64,000 bases of DNA from Cognataquiflexum nitidum (GCF_022538055.1 NZ_JAKZAM010000016.1:48178-112177), one strand, 5' to 3'; shown: positions 37,534 to 45,952, counted from the stretch's first letter. Translations and numbers: made by a program. Notes: generated by a model not told the origin, from the sequence alone.

Positions 37534-40500
37534 TTACGCTTCTGATTTATCCTTATTTCTGATTTTAGTAAAATACCACACGTTAGGGCTCACATTGATT
37601 TCTTCCAATACGTGGTAGGCTCTTTCTTCATTTACTTCTTTCATTGCTGATGTAGTATCTTCTTGAATTTTGAGCATTTGAGTGATTTTACTGTTGGCAT
37701 CATTCATGTCTCCAAATACAATGGCAGTAGTAGGGCAAGCTGAAGCACAGGCTACGTTGATTTCGCCATCTTTTACTTTACGTCCTTCTCTTTTAGCTGT
37801 CAATTTGCCTGCTTGGATCCTTTGAACACACATAGAGCACTTTTCGATGACACCTCTTGCTCTGACAGTAACATCAGGATTCAATACCATTTTACCCATG
37901 TCATCGTTTTGTGCAACGTTCACAGCAGCAAAGTCTTTATTGTCATGGTATTTGAACCAGTTGAATCTCCTTACCTTATATGGACAGTTGTTTGCACAAT
38001 ACCTTGTTCCAATACATCTGTTGTAAGTCATTTGATTGAGACCTTCCGAAGAGTGGGTTGTTGCCGCAACAGGACATACAGTTTCGCAAGGTGCATTGTT
38101 GCAGTGCTGACACATCATCGGCTGGAAGGTAACCTCAGGGTTATCCGCAGCAACTTCCAATTCTTTATTGGATGTAGCTTCGGAAGGAGAGCTATAGTAC
38201 CTGTCAATCCTGATCCAAGCCATTTCTCTACGGTTAAGCACTTCTTGCTTTCCTACTACAGAAACGTTGTTTTCAACCTGACATGCTATGGTACATGCAC
38301 CGCAACCGATACAAGAATTCATATCAATTGCTAAACCCCAATGGTGTTGGCTATATTGGTGTCCTTTCCAAAGTGAAATTTTAGAAGGTTTGACAAATTC
38401 TCCTTCTTTGTAAATTTTTGGTTGATATCTACCTGCAGATGCGTCTTCTTTATACTCACCTAAGGTAGCTTCTTGAATCACAAACTCTCTTCCCATGTAG
38501 GTTTGATGGGTTTGAGTTTGTGCAATTTTATAAACCTCAGAAGTCAATTCGATAGATATGCCTTCAGTCACATCAAAATTTGTAAAGCCTTTTGAGCTGT
38601 CTGCCAATTCATAAGCATTGACTCCGACGCCATCCGCAACTCTACCAGCTTTGGTCCTGCCATATCCTAAAGCCAAACCAACTGTTCCGTCTGCTTGTCC
38701 TGGTTGAACCAAAACAGGTACCATAAGAGATTTACCTCCTACCGTAATTTTTGCTTTCTTGGTTTCTCCTTCAGACATCTTTAAGCCATTCTCATTTGCC
38801 CATTTTTGGGAAACGGTCAGGTAATTATCCCAAGTAGCTTTGGAAATTGGATCAGACATTTCCTGAAGCCAAGGGTTATTGGAAAATGTTCCATTTCCAA
38901 TTCCGACTTTGGTGTATATCGCCAATTCGGTACCTGTTCCCTCTGCTTTGTAGACTTTTGCTACGGACGAAGCTGCCGCAGTTAAATCAGCAACATTCGC
39001 AACAGATGTTGGCTCAGATGGAATGGAATACACCCCATTGAACAAAGACCTATCCCAAAACTCTTGAAACCTTGAAGTTTCTGTTTGAGAGGCAAATAAA
39101 GTAGAACTCCAGTTTTGCTGTAAGAAATCATAATAATTTACCGAAGATCCTGCCCAAACCAAGAATGAATCCTGGGCTTGTCTTGAATCAAATAATGGAG
39201 AAATAGCAGGTTGACTCAAGCTATATTCTCCTTTTCTTGGATAAAAATCATTCCATGATTCAAGGTAATGGTGATCAGGGGCAACATATTGTACCAATGA
39301 GGCAGTTTCATCCATGGTTGTATTGGTAGATACCGATACTTTTGCCTTCGCAATGCCTTCTGCTACTTCGGCCCCTTTTGCAAAATCATAAACAGGATTA
39401 CAGTTGTAGAAAACGACTCCTCCCACTCTGCCTGCTTTTAGGTCGTCCACAAACTGATTCATTTTTGAATCATCTCCTTTTCTGAAATAGGATGGTTTAG
39501 AAAAATCAACAGTTAGCCCATTATTTCCAAGTAAGTCATTAATTGCGTTGACGACTACCTGAACGTTTGGATCATTTGAGCCCGATACCACGATAGATTT
39601 GCCTTTGTTGGCCCAAAGTTCTTTTGCTGCTTTGTCAAGGTGTGCAATCTCGATAGTAGCACCGGCAACGGATGCAGCTCCGGCTTGCTTTGCAATGGCG
39701 TTGTATAATGCCAAAACTGCAAGTCCACTTTGAGATGGTTTTATCGGAGTTCTATAATCAGCATTAGCTCCCGTTAAAGAAAGATTGGATTCGAACTGAA
39801 AATGACGGGACATAACAGGCTTTTCTTTCGAAATTTTTCTACCCTGTCCATATTGTTTTGCAAATTCAATAGGAGAAATCCATGTACCTAAGAAGTCAGC
39901 TCCGAAACTTACTATAACATTTGCCTTTTCGAAGTTATATGTGGGAAGCACCGAGCTACCATAGGATAGCTCTGCAGCTTTGGTGATACCATAATTGGAA
40001 ATTGGATCGTAAGCAATGACCTCAGCACTTCCAAAAGCCTCAGCAAACTGCTGCAATACTTTTTCAGTAGAAGGAGAAAGTATTGTATTGGTTACGATTT
40101 TAACCGAACCGGCAGATGCCAATTTTGATTTTACCTCAGCATCAATTGTTGCCCAATCAGACTTTACTCCTTTGATATGCGGACCCGCAAGTCTTTGCTT
40201 GTCATACAATGAAAGAACTGAAGCTTCTACAATAGCACTTATGCCGCCTTTGTTGATTGGAGAAAGTTCATTTCCATCAATTTTGATTGGTCTTCCCTCT
40301 CGGGTTTTCACCACGATAGATGCATAATCACCTCCCGAAGAAAACGTTGATGCGTAATAATTGGGAATTGAAGGATTGATATCTACAGGCTTATTGACAT
40401 AAGGAATTGCCTTTCTCACAGGAGCTTCGCAAGCTGCCAAGGAGGCTGCAGCCAAACTAAAACCCATCAATTTTAGAAAATCCCTTCTTGTAGAACCTTC

Positions 40501-40620
40501 CTCATTACCACCGTTGATCGGCAAATACTCGGGAAATTCCCTCTCTGCATTTTTAACAAATTCTGGATCATTTGTTAATTGCTCTAAACCTTTCCAATAG
40601 GTCTTTTTATTTTCTGTCAT
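37534..40620 (-). CDS. actB: Alternative complex III iron-sulfur subunit ActB (molybdopterin-oxidoreductase-like fusion)
   Basis: This 1028-residue fusion has an N-terminal cytoplasmic tail, then a Tat-type signal (RRDFLKLMGFSLAAASLAAC, about 45-64) whose final Cys could be acylated. A molybdopterin-oxidoreductase-like domain follows (about 70-730), which in characterised ACIII has lost its cofactor. The C-terminal ferredoxin domain (about 760-1000) carries four cluster motifs: CIGCGACTIAC, CQHCNNAPCETVC, CIGTRYCANNC and CSMCV with ACASACP. It relays electrons from ActC to the heme subunits. Confidence 0.94.
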   Translation of the reverse strand: MTENKKTYWKGLEQLTNDPEFVKNAEREFPEYLPINGGNEEGSTRRDFLKLMGFSLAAASLAACEAPVRKAIPYVNKPVDINPSIPNYYASTFSSGGDYASIVVKTREGRPIKIDGNELSPINKGGISAIVEASVLSLYDKQRLAGPHIKGVKSDWATIDAEVKSKLASAGSVKIVTNTILSPSTEKVLQQFAEAFGSAEVIAYDPISNYGITKAAELSYGSSVLPTYNFEKANVIVSFGADFLGTWISPIEFAKQYGQGRKISKEKPVMSRHFQFESNLSLTGANADYRTPIKPSQSGLAVLALYNAIAKQAGAASVAGATIEIAHLDKAAKELWANKGKSIVVSGSNDPNVQVVVNAINDLLGNNGLTVDFSKPSYFRKGDDSKMNQFVDDLKAGRVGGVVFYNCNPVYDFAKGAEVAEGIAKAKVSVSTNTTMDETASLVQYVAPDHHYLESWNDFYPRKGEYSLSQPAISPLFDSRQAQDSFLVWAGSSVNYYDFLQQNWSSTLFASQTETSRFQEFWDRSLFNGVYSIPSEPTSVANVADLTAAASSVAKVYKAEGTGTELAIYTKVGIGNGTFSNNPWLQEMSDPISKATWDNYLTVSQKWANENGLKMSEGETKKAKITVGGKSLMVPVLVQPGQADGTVGLALGYGRTKAGRVADGVGVNAYELADSSKGFTNFDVTEGISIELTSEVYKIAQTQTHQTYMGREFVIQEATLGEYKEDASAGRYQPKIYKEGEFVKPSKISLWKGHQYSQHHWGLAIDMNSCIGCGACTIACQVENNVSVVGKQEVLNRREMAWIRIDRYYSSPSEATSNKELEVAADNPEVTFQPMMCQHCNNAPCETVCPVAATTHSSEGLNQMTYNRCIGTRYCANNCPYKVRRFNWFKYHDNKDFAAVNVAQNDDMGKMVLNPDVTVRARGVIEKCSMCVQRIQAGKLTAKREGRKVKDGEINVACASACPTTAIVFGDMNDANSKITQMLKIQEDTTSAMKEVNEERAYHVLEEINVSPNVWYFTKIRNKDKSEA

Positions 40621-40660
40621 TGTATATTCAAGAAAAGTAAGTTCTGAATTAATTATTTAA

Positions 40661-41923
40661 TTAATAATGGCACTTAGCACACTCCAATCCTCCGATGTCT
40701 TTCACCTTGAGGGCTTCTTTTGAACTGCTGTGCAACTGTACCAATTTATCGTAATATTCATTTCCTTTTGAATTGATGTCTGTCTGTCTATGACAGTCTA
40801 TACACCATCCCATTGTAAGTGAGCTGTGCTGGTAGACCACTTCCATCTCCTGTATCGGTCCATGACAAGTTTGACATTCTATCCCACCTACAGCGACGTG
40901 CTGAGCATGGTTAAAATAAGAAAGATCGGGAAGGTTGTGGATTCTCACCCATTCGATAGGCTGATTATTATCTACCGCCGCATAAATTTTGGCAATCTCC
41001 GGAGAGATACCTTCTTTACCTCCAACATTTTGGATATGGGTATGACAGTTCATACAAATATTAGCCGAAGGTATGTTAGCAGATTTGCCAATTTCAACGC
41101 CGGTGTGACAATATTGACATTCGATCTCATATTGCCCCGCGTGAAGCTGATGGGAAAATGCAATCGGCTGCTTTGGAGCATAACCCTGCTGAACACCAAT
41201 TGTCAATATTTCATCTAATGCAGTCTTTACCGTAAAAGCAATAACAAGTGTTGTTATTATGATTATAAAACCATCAGATTTGACCAATTTCTTAAAATCA
41301 AATTTTTGATTGATATATTCTTCATCGACAGCATCAAGCTTCTGATTTCCCAGATACTTGGTCAAAATAGATATGATGAGCCCTAAAACAATCAATATTA
41401 AGAGCAATACCAAAACTAGAACACTTAAAATAATCGTAAGGTATTCGCTTGGGATTCCTGAACCTCCTGAAGCGCCCGCTTGAGCACCGTCAGCCGCCAC
41501 AGCTGCAACAGCAGGATCTGCCTTATCGCCATATTCAATATATGCCAATAAGTTCATCAGGTCTGCATCTGATAAAAATTCATGGGCAGGCATTACCAAA
41601 TTGTTGAATTGGGCTGCAATCGCCACTGCTTCAGCATCACCTGAAGCAATCAAAGCCTGCGAATTCTTAATAAAGTTTTTGGTCCACTCTATTGAATGAC
41701 GGTCTGTAACTCCCCTCAAAGCTGGTCCGACATTTTTTGCGTCCAATCTGTGGCAGGTTCTACAGTTTGCATTGAAGACGGTCTTCCCTGCTGCTATCGC
41801 CTCCTCACTGTTGGAAACATCGGGATTTACCGCGTAGACTTGTGTCCCTGACAACTGGAAGAATAGCAACATCAAGAGGCTAAACCTTAGAGGGACACTT
41901 AATAATGAGCGATTGATCGACAT
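40661..41923 (-). CDS. actA: Alternative complex III multiheme cytochrome ActA with extra N-terminal cytochrome c domain
   Basis: This 420-residue protein has a signal peptide (about 1-32), a class I cytochrome c domain with CRTCH and VMPAHEFLS, and a long hydrophobic helix (about 160-195). The pentaheme ActA domain then has CQYCH, CMNCH, CQTCH, CIDCH and CAKCH. Six CxxCH motifs in all exceed the five of the basic ActA. The added domain could be the electron exit to CuA, since oxidase subunit II has no heme. It is the first gene of the array, behind a perfect consensus promoter. Confidence 0.93.
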   Translation of the reverse strand: MSINRSLLSVPLRFSLLMLLFFQLSGTQVYAVNPDVSNSEEAIAAGKTVFNANCRTCHRLDAKNVGPALRGVTDRHSIEWTKNFIKNSQALIASGDAEAVAIAAQFNNLVMPAHEFLSDADLMNLLAYIEYGDKADPAVAAVAADGAQAGASGGSGIPSEYLTIILSVLVLVLLLILIVLGLIISILTKYLGNQKLDAVDEEYINQKFDFKKLVKSDGFIIIITTLVIAFTVKTALDEILTIGVQQGYAPKQPIAFSHQLHAGQYEIECQYCHTGVEIGKSANIPSANICMNCHTHIQNVGGKEGISPEIAKIYAAVDNNQPIEWVRIHNLPDLSYFNHAQHVAVGGIECQTCHGPIQEMEVVYQHSSLTMGWCIDCHRQTDINSKGNEYYDKLVQLHSSSKEALKVKDIGGLECAKCHY

Positions 41924-41971
41924 ATTTGTTACTTATTAAACAGTTTAATGCATGTTTTTTGATAAACACTG

Positions 41972-42002
41972 CAAATGTACTATCGCAATTCTATTTTTCA
42001 AA
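41972..42002 (-). promoter_or_regulatory. Promoter of the ACIII-aa3 array
   Basis: On the minus strand TTTG (42002-41999), a 19-base spacer and TACATTTG (41979-41972) match the Bacteroidota housekeeping promoter perfectly. The actA ATG is 48 bases downstream. The rest of the gap 41924-42289 is very AT-rich and otherwise holds only the promoter of the first tRNA-like RNA. Confidence 0.7.
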
Positions 42003-42246
42003 CTTGAATCAATTAGAGTTCATTTCCCTAAAAATAGATTTTATTTTATGGTATGTTACTGTTTTTCAGTTATTTAAATTATTTTTATTCAACCTCAAAT
42101 AATTTAGATTCATTATAAATAAAATAATATTTGGATTAATATTGCTCTATTGAAAGGCGATCAAAAATCTTGAAGTTTATTTTTGAACATTTCAAAATCA
42201 ATCATCTTGGAAATTTCTTTTTTTCTCCAAAATAATTCCAAAAAAG

Positions 42247-42278
42247 TTTGTCAATTTAGAATTTAGTGATTTTATTTG
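42247..42278 (+). promoter_or_regulatory. Candidate promoter of the tRNA-like array
   Basis: TTTG (42247-42250), a 20-base spacer and TTTATTTG (42271-42278; 7/8 to TAnnTTTG) end 11 bases before the first tRNA-like RNA. Confidence 0.5.
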
Positions 42279-42289
42279 TTGCACTAAAA

Positions 42290-42359
42290 GGTCGAGTGGC
42301 CGAGTGTTAGGCGTTAGTTGGCAAGACTTTCTACGGTGGTTCAAATCCATCCTCGACCT
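42290..42359 (+). ncRNA. tRNA-Cys-like RNA, copy 1 (noncanonical anticodon arm)
   Basis: This 70-base element shares acceptor stem (GGTCGAG/CTCGACC), discriminator T, D stem (GCC/GGC) and a TTCAAAT T loop with the tRNA-Cys at 42879. The D loop GAGTGTTA lacks the GG dinucleotide. The anticodon arm reads TTAGT-TGGCAAG-ACTTT: GCA is in the anticodon place but position 33 is G, the two outer stem pairs are U-U, and bases 32/38 can pair as U-G. No CCA is encoded. It is either a non-decoding tRNA or a decayed copy; conservation among the copies favours a function. Confidence 0.65.
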
Positions 42360-42483
42360 CGAATAAAGAACGTTTTAATCACCCAAGATAAACCGTTCCT
42401 GCAAATTTTATAAATGATCATTTGGCAATTTAGGCCGGGAAAAAAACCTGCCATTATTGTCCGATATCAGATAGTTTTTACCT

Positions 42484-42553
42484 GGTCGAGTGGCCGAGTG
42501 TTAGGCGTTAGTCGGCAAGACTTTCCACGGTGGTTCAAATCCATCCTCGACCT
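42484..42553 (+). ncRNA. tRNA-Cys-like RNA, copy 2 (noncanonical anticodon arm)
   Basis: This element is identical to copy 3 over all 70 bases and differs from copy 1 only at loop position 32 (C instead of T) and one variable-loop base. The anticodon arm is TTAGT-CGGCAAG-ACTTT, in which 32/38 form C-G, extending the inner stem to four pairs around GGCAA. No good promoter is seen in the spacer 42360-42483, so it is probably co-transcribed with copy 1. The start of that spacer resembles the start of the next one (42554-42680), showing the unit was duplicated. Confidence 0.65.
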
Positions 42554-42680
42554 CATCAAGTGAACGGTTTAATGTCCAAACTAAATTCCGTTCCAAATCT
42601 TTTGAAAAGGCTTTTTAGCTTATACGTACTTAGAATTCGATCTAATGGAAGTATTCTACAAAAGTCAACTTGTATCAACA

Positions 42681-42750
42681 GGTCGAGTGGCCGAGTGTTA
42701 GGCGTTAGTCGGCAAGACTTTCCACGGTGGTTCAAATCCATCCTCGACCT
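42681..42750 (+). ncRNA. tRNA-Cys-like RNA, copy 3 (noncanonical anticodon arm)
   Basis: The 70 bases are identical to copy 2. Acceptor, D stem, T arm and U73 match the true tRNA-Cys, while the D loop and anticodon arm deviate as in the other copies. A strong terminator follows 2 bases after its 3' end, so the three elements probably form one transcript of about 500 bases that RNase P and RNase Z-type processing could split. Long open frames crossing this region are artefacts of the repeats. Confidence 0.65.
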
Positions 42751-42751
42751 C

Positions 42752-42785
42752 AAAAGCTTCCCTAATACGGGGAGCTTTTTTGTTT
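42752..42785 (+). terminator. Terminator of the tRNA-like array
   Basis: AAAAGCTTCCC (42752-42762) pairs with GGGGAGCTTTT (42769-42779) with one G-U, a 6-base loop and a T run to 42781 (then GTTTT). It lies directly after tRNA-like copy 3. Confidence 0.8.
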
Positions 42786-42831
42786 TATCCAAAATGAATT
42801 ATTTACTGATTCAAAATTCGGTCATGTCCCG

Positions 42832-42862
42832 TTTGATTTAATTAGTAGAATCCCTACATTTG
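42832..42862 (+). promoter_or_regulatory. Promoter of tRNA-Cys
   Basis: TTTG (42832-42835), a 19-base spacer and TACATTTG (42855-42862) form a perfect consensus promoter 16 bases before the tRNA. The canonical tRNA therefore has its own transcription unit, separate from the tRNA-like array. Confidence 0.7.
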
Positions 42863-42878
42863 CATTCCGTAAAAAAAC

Positions 42879-42949
42879 GGTCGAGTGGCCGAGTGGCTAG
42901 GCAGAGGTCTGCAAAACCTTGTACAGCGGTTCGAATCCGCTCTCGACCT
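42879..42949 (+). tRNA. tRNA-Cys (anticodon GCA)
   Basis: This 71-base cloverleaf has acceptor GGTCGAG/CTCGACC, D arm GCC-GAGTGGCTA-GGC with the GG dinucleotide, anticodon arm GAGGT-CTGCAAA-ACCTT (anticodon GCA at 42911-42913, U33 present), variable GTAC, T arm AGCGG-TTCGAAT-CCGCT and discriminator T. CCA is not encoded. It is the only canonical tRNA in the window. Confidence 0.95.
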
Positions 42950-42950
42950 C

Positions 42951-42985
42951 AAAAAAAGCATCCTTTAAAAGGGATGCTTTTTTTA
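42951..42985 (+). terminator. Terminator of tRNA-Cys
   Basis: AAAAAAAGCATCC (42951-42963) pairs perfectly with GGATGCTTTTTTT (42972-42984), the loop is 8 bases, and the T run forms part of the stem. Confidence 0.85.
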
Positions 42986-43113
42986 TTTCACTATTCAAGT
43001 TAAATCCCAATTCGATTGGAGGTCCTACTACATGTATTTCTTCTACACAAATTTTCCAATTCAAAAAATATTACCCCACTTTTCTGCACAAAAGACTGTT
43101 TACTAAGGTCTCT

Positions 43114-43144
43114 TTTGATTTTGTCTTCCGTTTCTTTAAATTTA
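43114..43144 (+). promoter_or_regulatory. Candidate promoter of the molybdenum hydroxylase genes
   Basis: TTTG (43114-43117), a 19-base spacer and TAAATTTA (43137-43144; 7/8) lie 22 bases before the start codon of the small subunit. Confidence 0.5.
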
Positions 43145-43166
43145 ACTTGGACAAGATAAATAAGAG

Positions 43167-43640
43167 ATGAAAGAGCAAATCCGATTAAAGCTTAATGGCA
43201 AGTCCCAAAGTGTCGAAGTCGACCCAAATGAGCCTTTCTTATATGTACTTAGAAGTGACTTAGAACTCAATGGTCCCCGATTCGGCTGTGGGCTTCAGCA
43301 GTGCGGATCTTGTATGGTGTTGGTGGACGACATTGCTGAACCTACGTGTATCAAACCAGTTTCCGAATTCAAAAATAAAAAACTTGAAACTATAGAAGGG
43401 CTTGAGAAGGATGGAAAGCTCCATCCAATCCAGAAGGCATTCATTGAGGAGCAGGCTGCACAATGCGGCTATTGTCTTAATGGCATGCTGATTTCAGCAG
43501 TTGCGTTACTCCGCAAAAATCCAAATCCTTCTGAAGCTGAAATAAAAGAAGCATTGAACCCAGTGATCTGTCGATGTGGAACTCACTCACGTTTTATCAA
43601 AGCAGTAAAAAGAGCTGCAAATTCATCTGAAACTTTTTAA
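43167..43640 (+). CDS. (2Fe-2S)-binding small subunit of a molybdenum hydroxylase (IorA-like)
   Basis: This 157-residue protein has two [2Fe-2S] domains: a plant-type ferredoxin site CGLQQCGSCMVLVDD (with the fourth Cys in EPTC) and a C-terminal helical site CGYCLNGML with CRCGTH. It passes electrons from the Mo site to an acceptor. The layout matches the small subunit of isoquinoline 1-oxidoreductase/aldehyde oxidase-type enzymes. Its stop is 2 bases before the large-subunit start. No FAD subunit gene is nearby, so the acceptor may be a cytochrome. Confidence 0.9.
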   Translation: MKEQIRLKLNGKSQSVEVDPNEPFLYVLRSDLELNGPRFGCGLQQCGSCMVLVDDIAEPTCIKPVSEFKNKKLETIEGLEKDGKLHPIQKAFIEEQAAQCGYCLNGMLISAVALLRKNPNPSEAEIKEALNPVICRCGTHSRFIKAVKRAANSSETF

Positions 43641-43642
43641 TT

Positions 43643-45880
43643 ATGAAAAATCTCAAACTTCCAAAAACCGACCGAAGAGATTTCCTTAAAACGACAGGCC
43701 ATCTTTTAATTGGATTCAACTTGTTTCCTTTCATTTCTTGTAATTCGACAAGCGAAGAATCCAATGTACAAGCACCGACCACCATCCCGTTAAGGCCTAA
43801 TAATGGAAATGAAATGTTGGACTCTTGGATCAGACTAGATGTCTCAGGTCAAGTGACAATCATGACTGGAAAACAAGAATTGGGACAGGGAATCAGAATA
43901 GCTTTGATCCAAATTGCTGCTGAGGAATTGGATGTGGATATAGCTAGCTGTCAAATCATCGATGGAGATACCGGGCAGACACCGAATGAAGGTTACACCG
44001 CGGGAAGCAATTCAGTTGAAGGGAGCGGTAGGGCAATCCGAGAAGCTGCGGCGGAAGCAAGATATCAACTTCTAAATCTGGCCTCCCAAAAATGGAATTT
44101 GAGCGTATCTGAGTTAACAGTTGAAAATGGTTATATAAAAAACAAGAACCAAGAATCCATCAGCTATTGGGAATTATTAGACGGCAAATTCCTAGAAGGT
44201 AAAGTTACCGGACAGGCTCCCATCAAGGACCCAAAAATTCATAGAATTGTCGGGAGATCTTTACACAGACCAGACATTGAAAAACTTGTCAGGGGGGGGG
44301 CTCATTTTGTCCATGACATCAGGTTGCCAAATATATTGCATGCAAGGGTGATGCACCCTCCGACATACAATGCAAAGCTCAGCAAAATTGATCCACAATC
44401 AATTCTTGTTTTGCCCGGTATTTTGGAATTGGTAGTAGACGGGAGTTTTGTTGCTGTCATTGCTGAAAGGGAATATCAAGCTGTAATTGCTTTGCGAAAA
44501 TTGAAAGAAGAGACTGAATGGACATTCCCCAAAATAGCAACTGTACCGGAGAATCTATACCGGCAGATGAAAACAAATGCCAATTCTCCGGAAATGGTCA
44601 AAGAAAGTCCGGGAATAGGTTCAAAAATCAATGCCTCAGCTAAAAAACTCGAGGCTGAATATCACCGACCTTACCATATGCATGGGACTGCAGGTCCATC
44701 ATGCGCCTTGGCAGAATGGAAGGATGGGCAATTAACCGTCTGGTCCCCAACCCAAGGTGTATATCCTCTCAGAAATTCTTTATCGGATCTTTTGGGATTG
44801 GATATCGAAAAAATCCGCTGTATCGGAATGCCCGGTTCAGGTTGCTATGGACACAATGGAGCTGACGATGCCTCTGCTGAGGCTGCTTTGATTGCGATGC
44901 GTTTCCCTGATAAATCAGTAAGGCTTCAATGGACACGAGAAGACGAACATCAATGGGAACCCTTTGGATCAGCCATGGCAATCAAGTTGGCGGCCGGTTT
45001 GGATGCTTATGGAAAAATAACGGCTTGGGATACCCACCTGTGGTCTGATACTCATAATACCCGCCCAAATGGAAAAGGGGGACATTATATATCGGGGAGA
45101 CATTTGGAACAACCTTTCCAATTTGAAAAAGGAAGATTTTCAGAAGGAACTTATAGAAACGCGACTCCTTATTATAACATACCTTTCAAAAGACTTCAAA
45201 TCAACAACTATGATGGCCCATTAAGAACATCAGCCTTGAGGGGGTTGGGAGCCTATGGAAACATCTTTGCTTTGGAATCCTTTATTGATGAATTGGCTGT
45301 AATTGCCAAAATAGATCCTTTTGACTTCCGATTGAAAAATTTGGATGACAAAAGAGCCATTGATGTTTTAACTTTGTTGAAAGAAAAAACAGGTTGGGAG
45401 TCAAGGAACAAAAATGGAAGCATAGGATATGGAATTGCTTTTGCAAAATATAAAAACTCAGCTTCCTATTTCGCTGTACTTGCAGAAGTCAATATTGACA
45501 GCTCAGCAGAAACATTCAAACTGACAAAACTAACAGGAGTGATAGATTCCGGGCAAGTCATCAATCCAGATGGATTGATAAACCAAACCGAAGGTGGCAT
45601 GATCCAATCTGCAAGTTGGACTTTGCTAGAAGAGGTGATGTTCGATGAAAATGGAGTGCAAAGTAAGGATTGGTCAAGTTATCCAATCATGCGCTTCAAT
45701 GATACCCCAGAAGTGGAAGTCCATATTATAAATAGACAGGAAGAGAAACCACTTGGTGCAGGAGAAGCCGCACAAGGCCCTGTAGCTGCGGCAATAGCCA
45801 ATGCTATATTTGATGGGACGGGTCAGAGACTCCGTCAATTGCCTTTAAAACCTGAAAAAATCGATTGGAAGAAGGTGTGA
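43643..45880 (+). CDS. Molybdopterin-binding large subunit, xanthine dehydrogenase family (IorB-like)
   Basis: This 745-residue protein has a Tat-like N-terminus (TDRRDFLKTTGHLLIGFNLF) with a following Cys that could be lipidated, so the enzyme should act outside the cytoplasm. The molybdopterin domains contain GKQELGQGIRIAL, GSNSVEGSGRAIREAAAEAR and RGLGAYGN. The catalytic Glu region PLGAGEAAQGPVAAAIANA lies near the end. This is the IorB/aldehyde dehydrogenase type of split subunit. The substrate (N-heterocycle or aldehyde) is unknown. A G8 run (44292-44299) sits in a Gly-Gly codon pair. Confidence 0.9.
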   Translation: MKNLKLPKTDRRDFLKTTGHLLIGFNLFPFISCNSTSEESNVQAPTTIPLRPNNGNEMLDSWIRLDVSGQVTIMTGKQELGQGIRIALIQIAAEELDVDIASCQIIDGDTGQTPNEGYTAGSNSVEGSGRAIREAAAEARYQLLNLASQKWNLSVSELTVENGYIKNKNQESISYWELLDGKFLEGKVTGQAPIKDPKIHRIVGRSLHRPDIEKLVRGGAHFVHDIRLPNILHARVMHPPTYNAKLSKIDPQSILVLPGILELVVDGSFVAVIAEREYQAVIALRKLKEETEWTFPKIATVPENLYRQMKTNANSPEMVKESPGIGSKINASAKKLEAEYHRPYHMHGTAGPSCALAEWKDGQLTVWSPTQGVYPLRNSLSDLLGLDIEKIRCIGMPGSGCYGHNGADDASAEAALIAMRFPDKSVRLQWTREDEHQWEPFGSAMAIKLAAGLDAYGKITAWDTHLWSDTHNTRPNGKGGHYISGRHLEQPFQFEKGRFSEGTYRNATPYYNIPFKRLQINNYDGPLRTSALRGLGAYGNIFALESFIDELAVIAKIDPFDFRLKNLDDKRAIDVLTLLKEKTGWESRNKNGSIGYGIAFAKYKNSASYFAVLAEVNIDSSAETFKLTKLTGVIDSGQVINPDGLINQTEGGMIQSASWTLLEEVMFDENGVQSKDWSSYPIMRFNDTPEVEVHIINRQEEKPLGAGEAAQGPVAAAIANAIFDGTGQRLRQLPLKPEKIDWKKV

Positions 45881-45952
45881 ATTCAGCCCAGGTTATCGCA
45901 TCATGGAAAATGAATCATTGGACATTTCTCCAAAAAATCTAATGGAAAATTT

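Noticed and set aside
37534..40620. ActB as an active molybdopterin oxidoreductase
   Set aside because: The full act gene order identifies it as the ACIII subunit, where the molybdopterin-like domain is known to lack the cofactor.
42530..42841. Open frames on both strands across the tRNA-like copies
   Set aside because: They arise from the repeated RNA sequence, have no start context or known motif, and translate the tRNA-like copies.
42290..42949. Regular repeats with similar spacing resembling a CRISPR array
   Set aside because: The repeats are 70 bases, fold as tRNA-like structures, the spacers are about 125 bases and share ancestry, and no cas genes are present.
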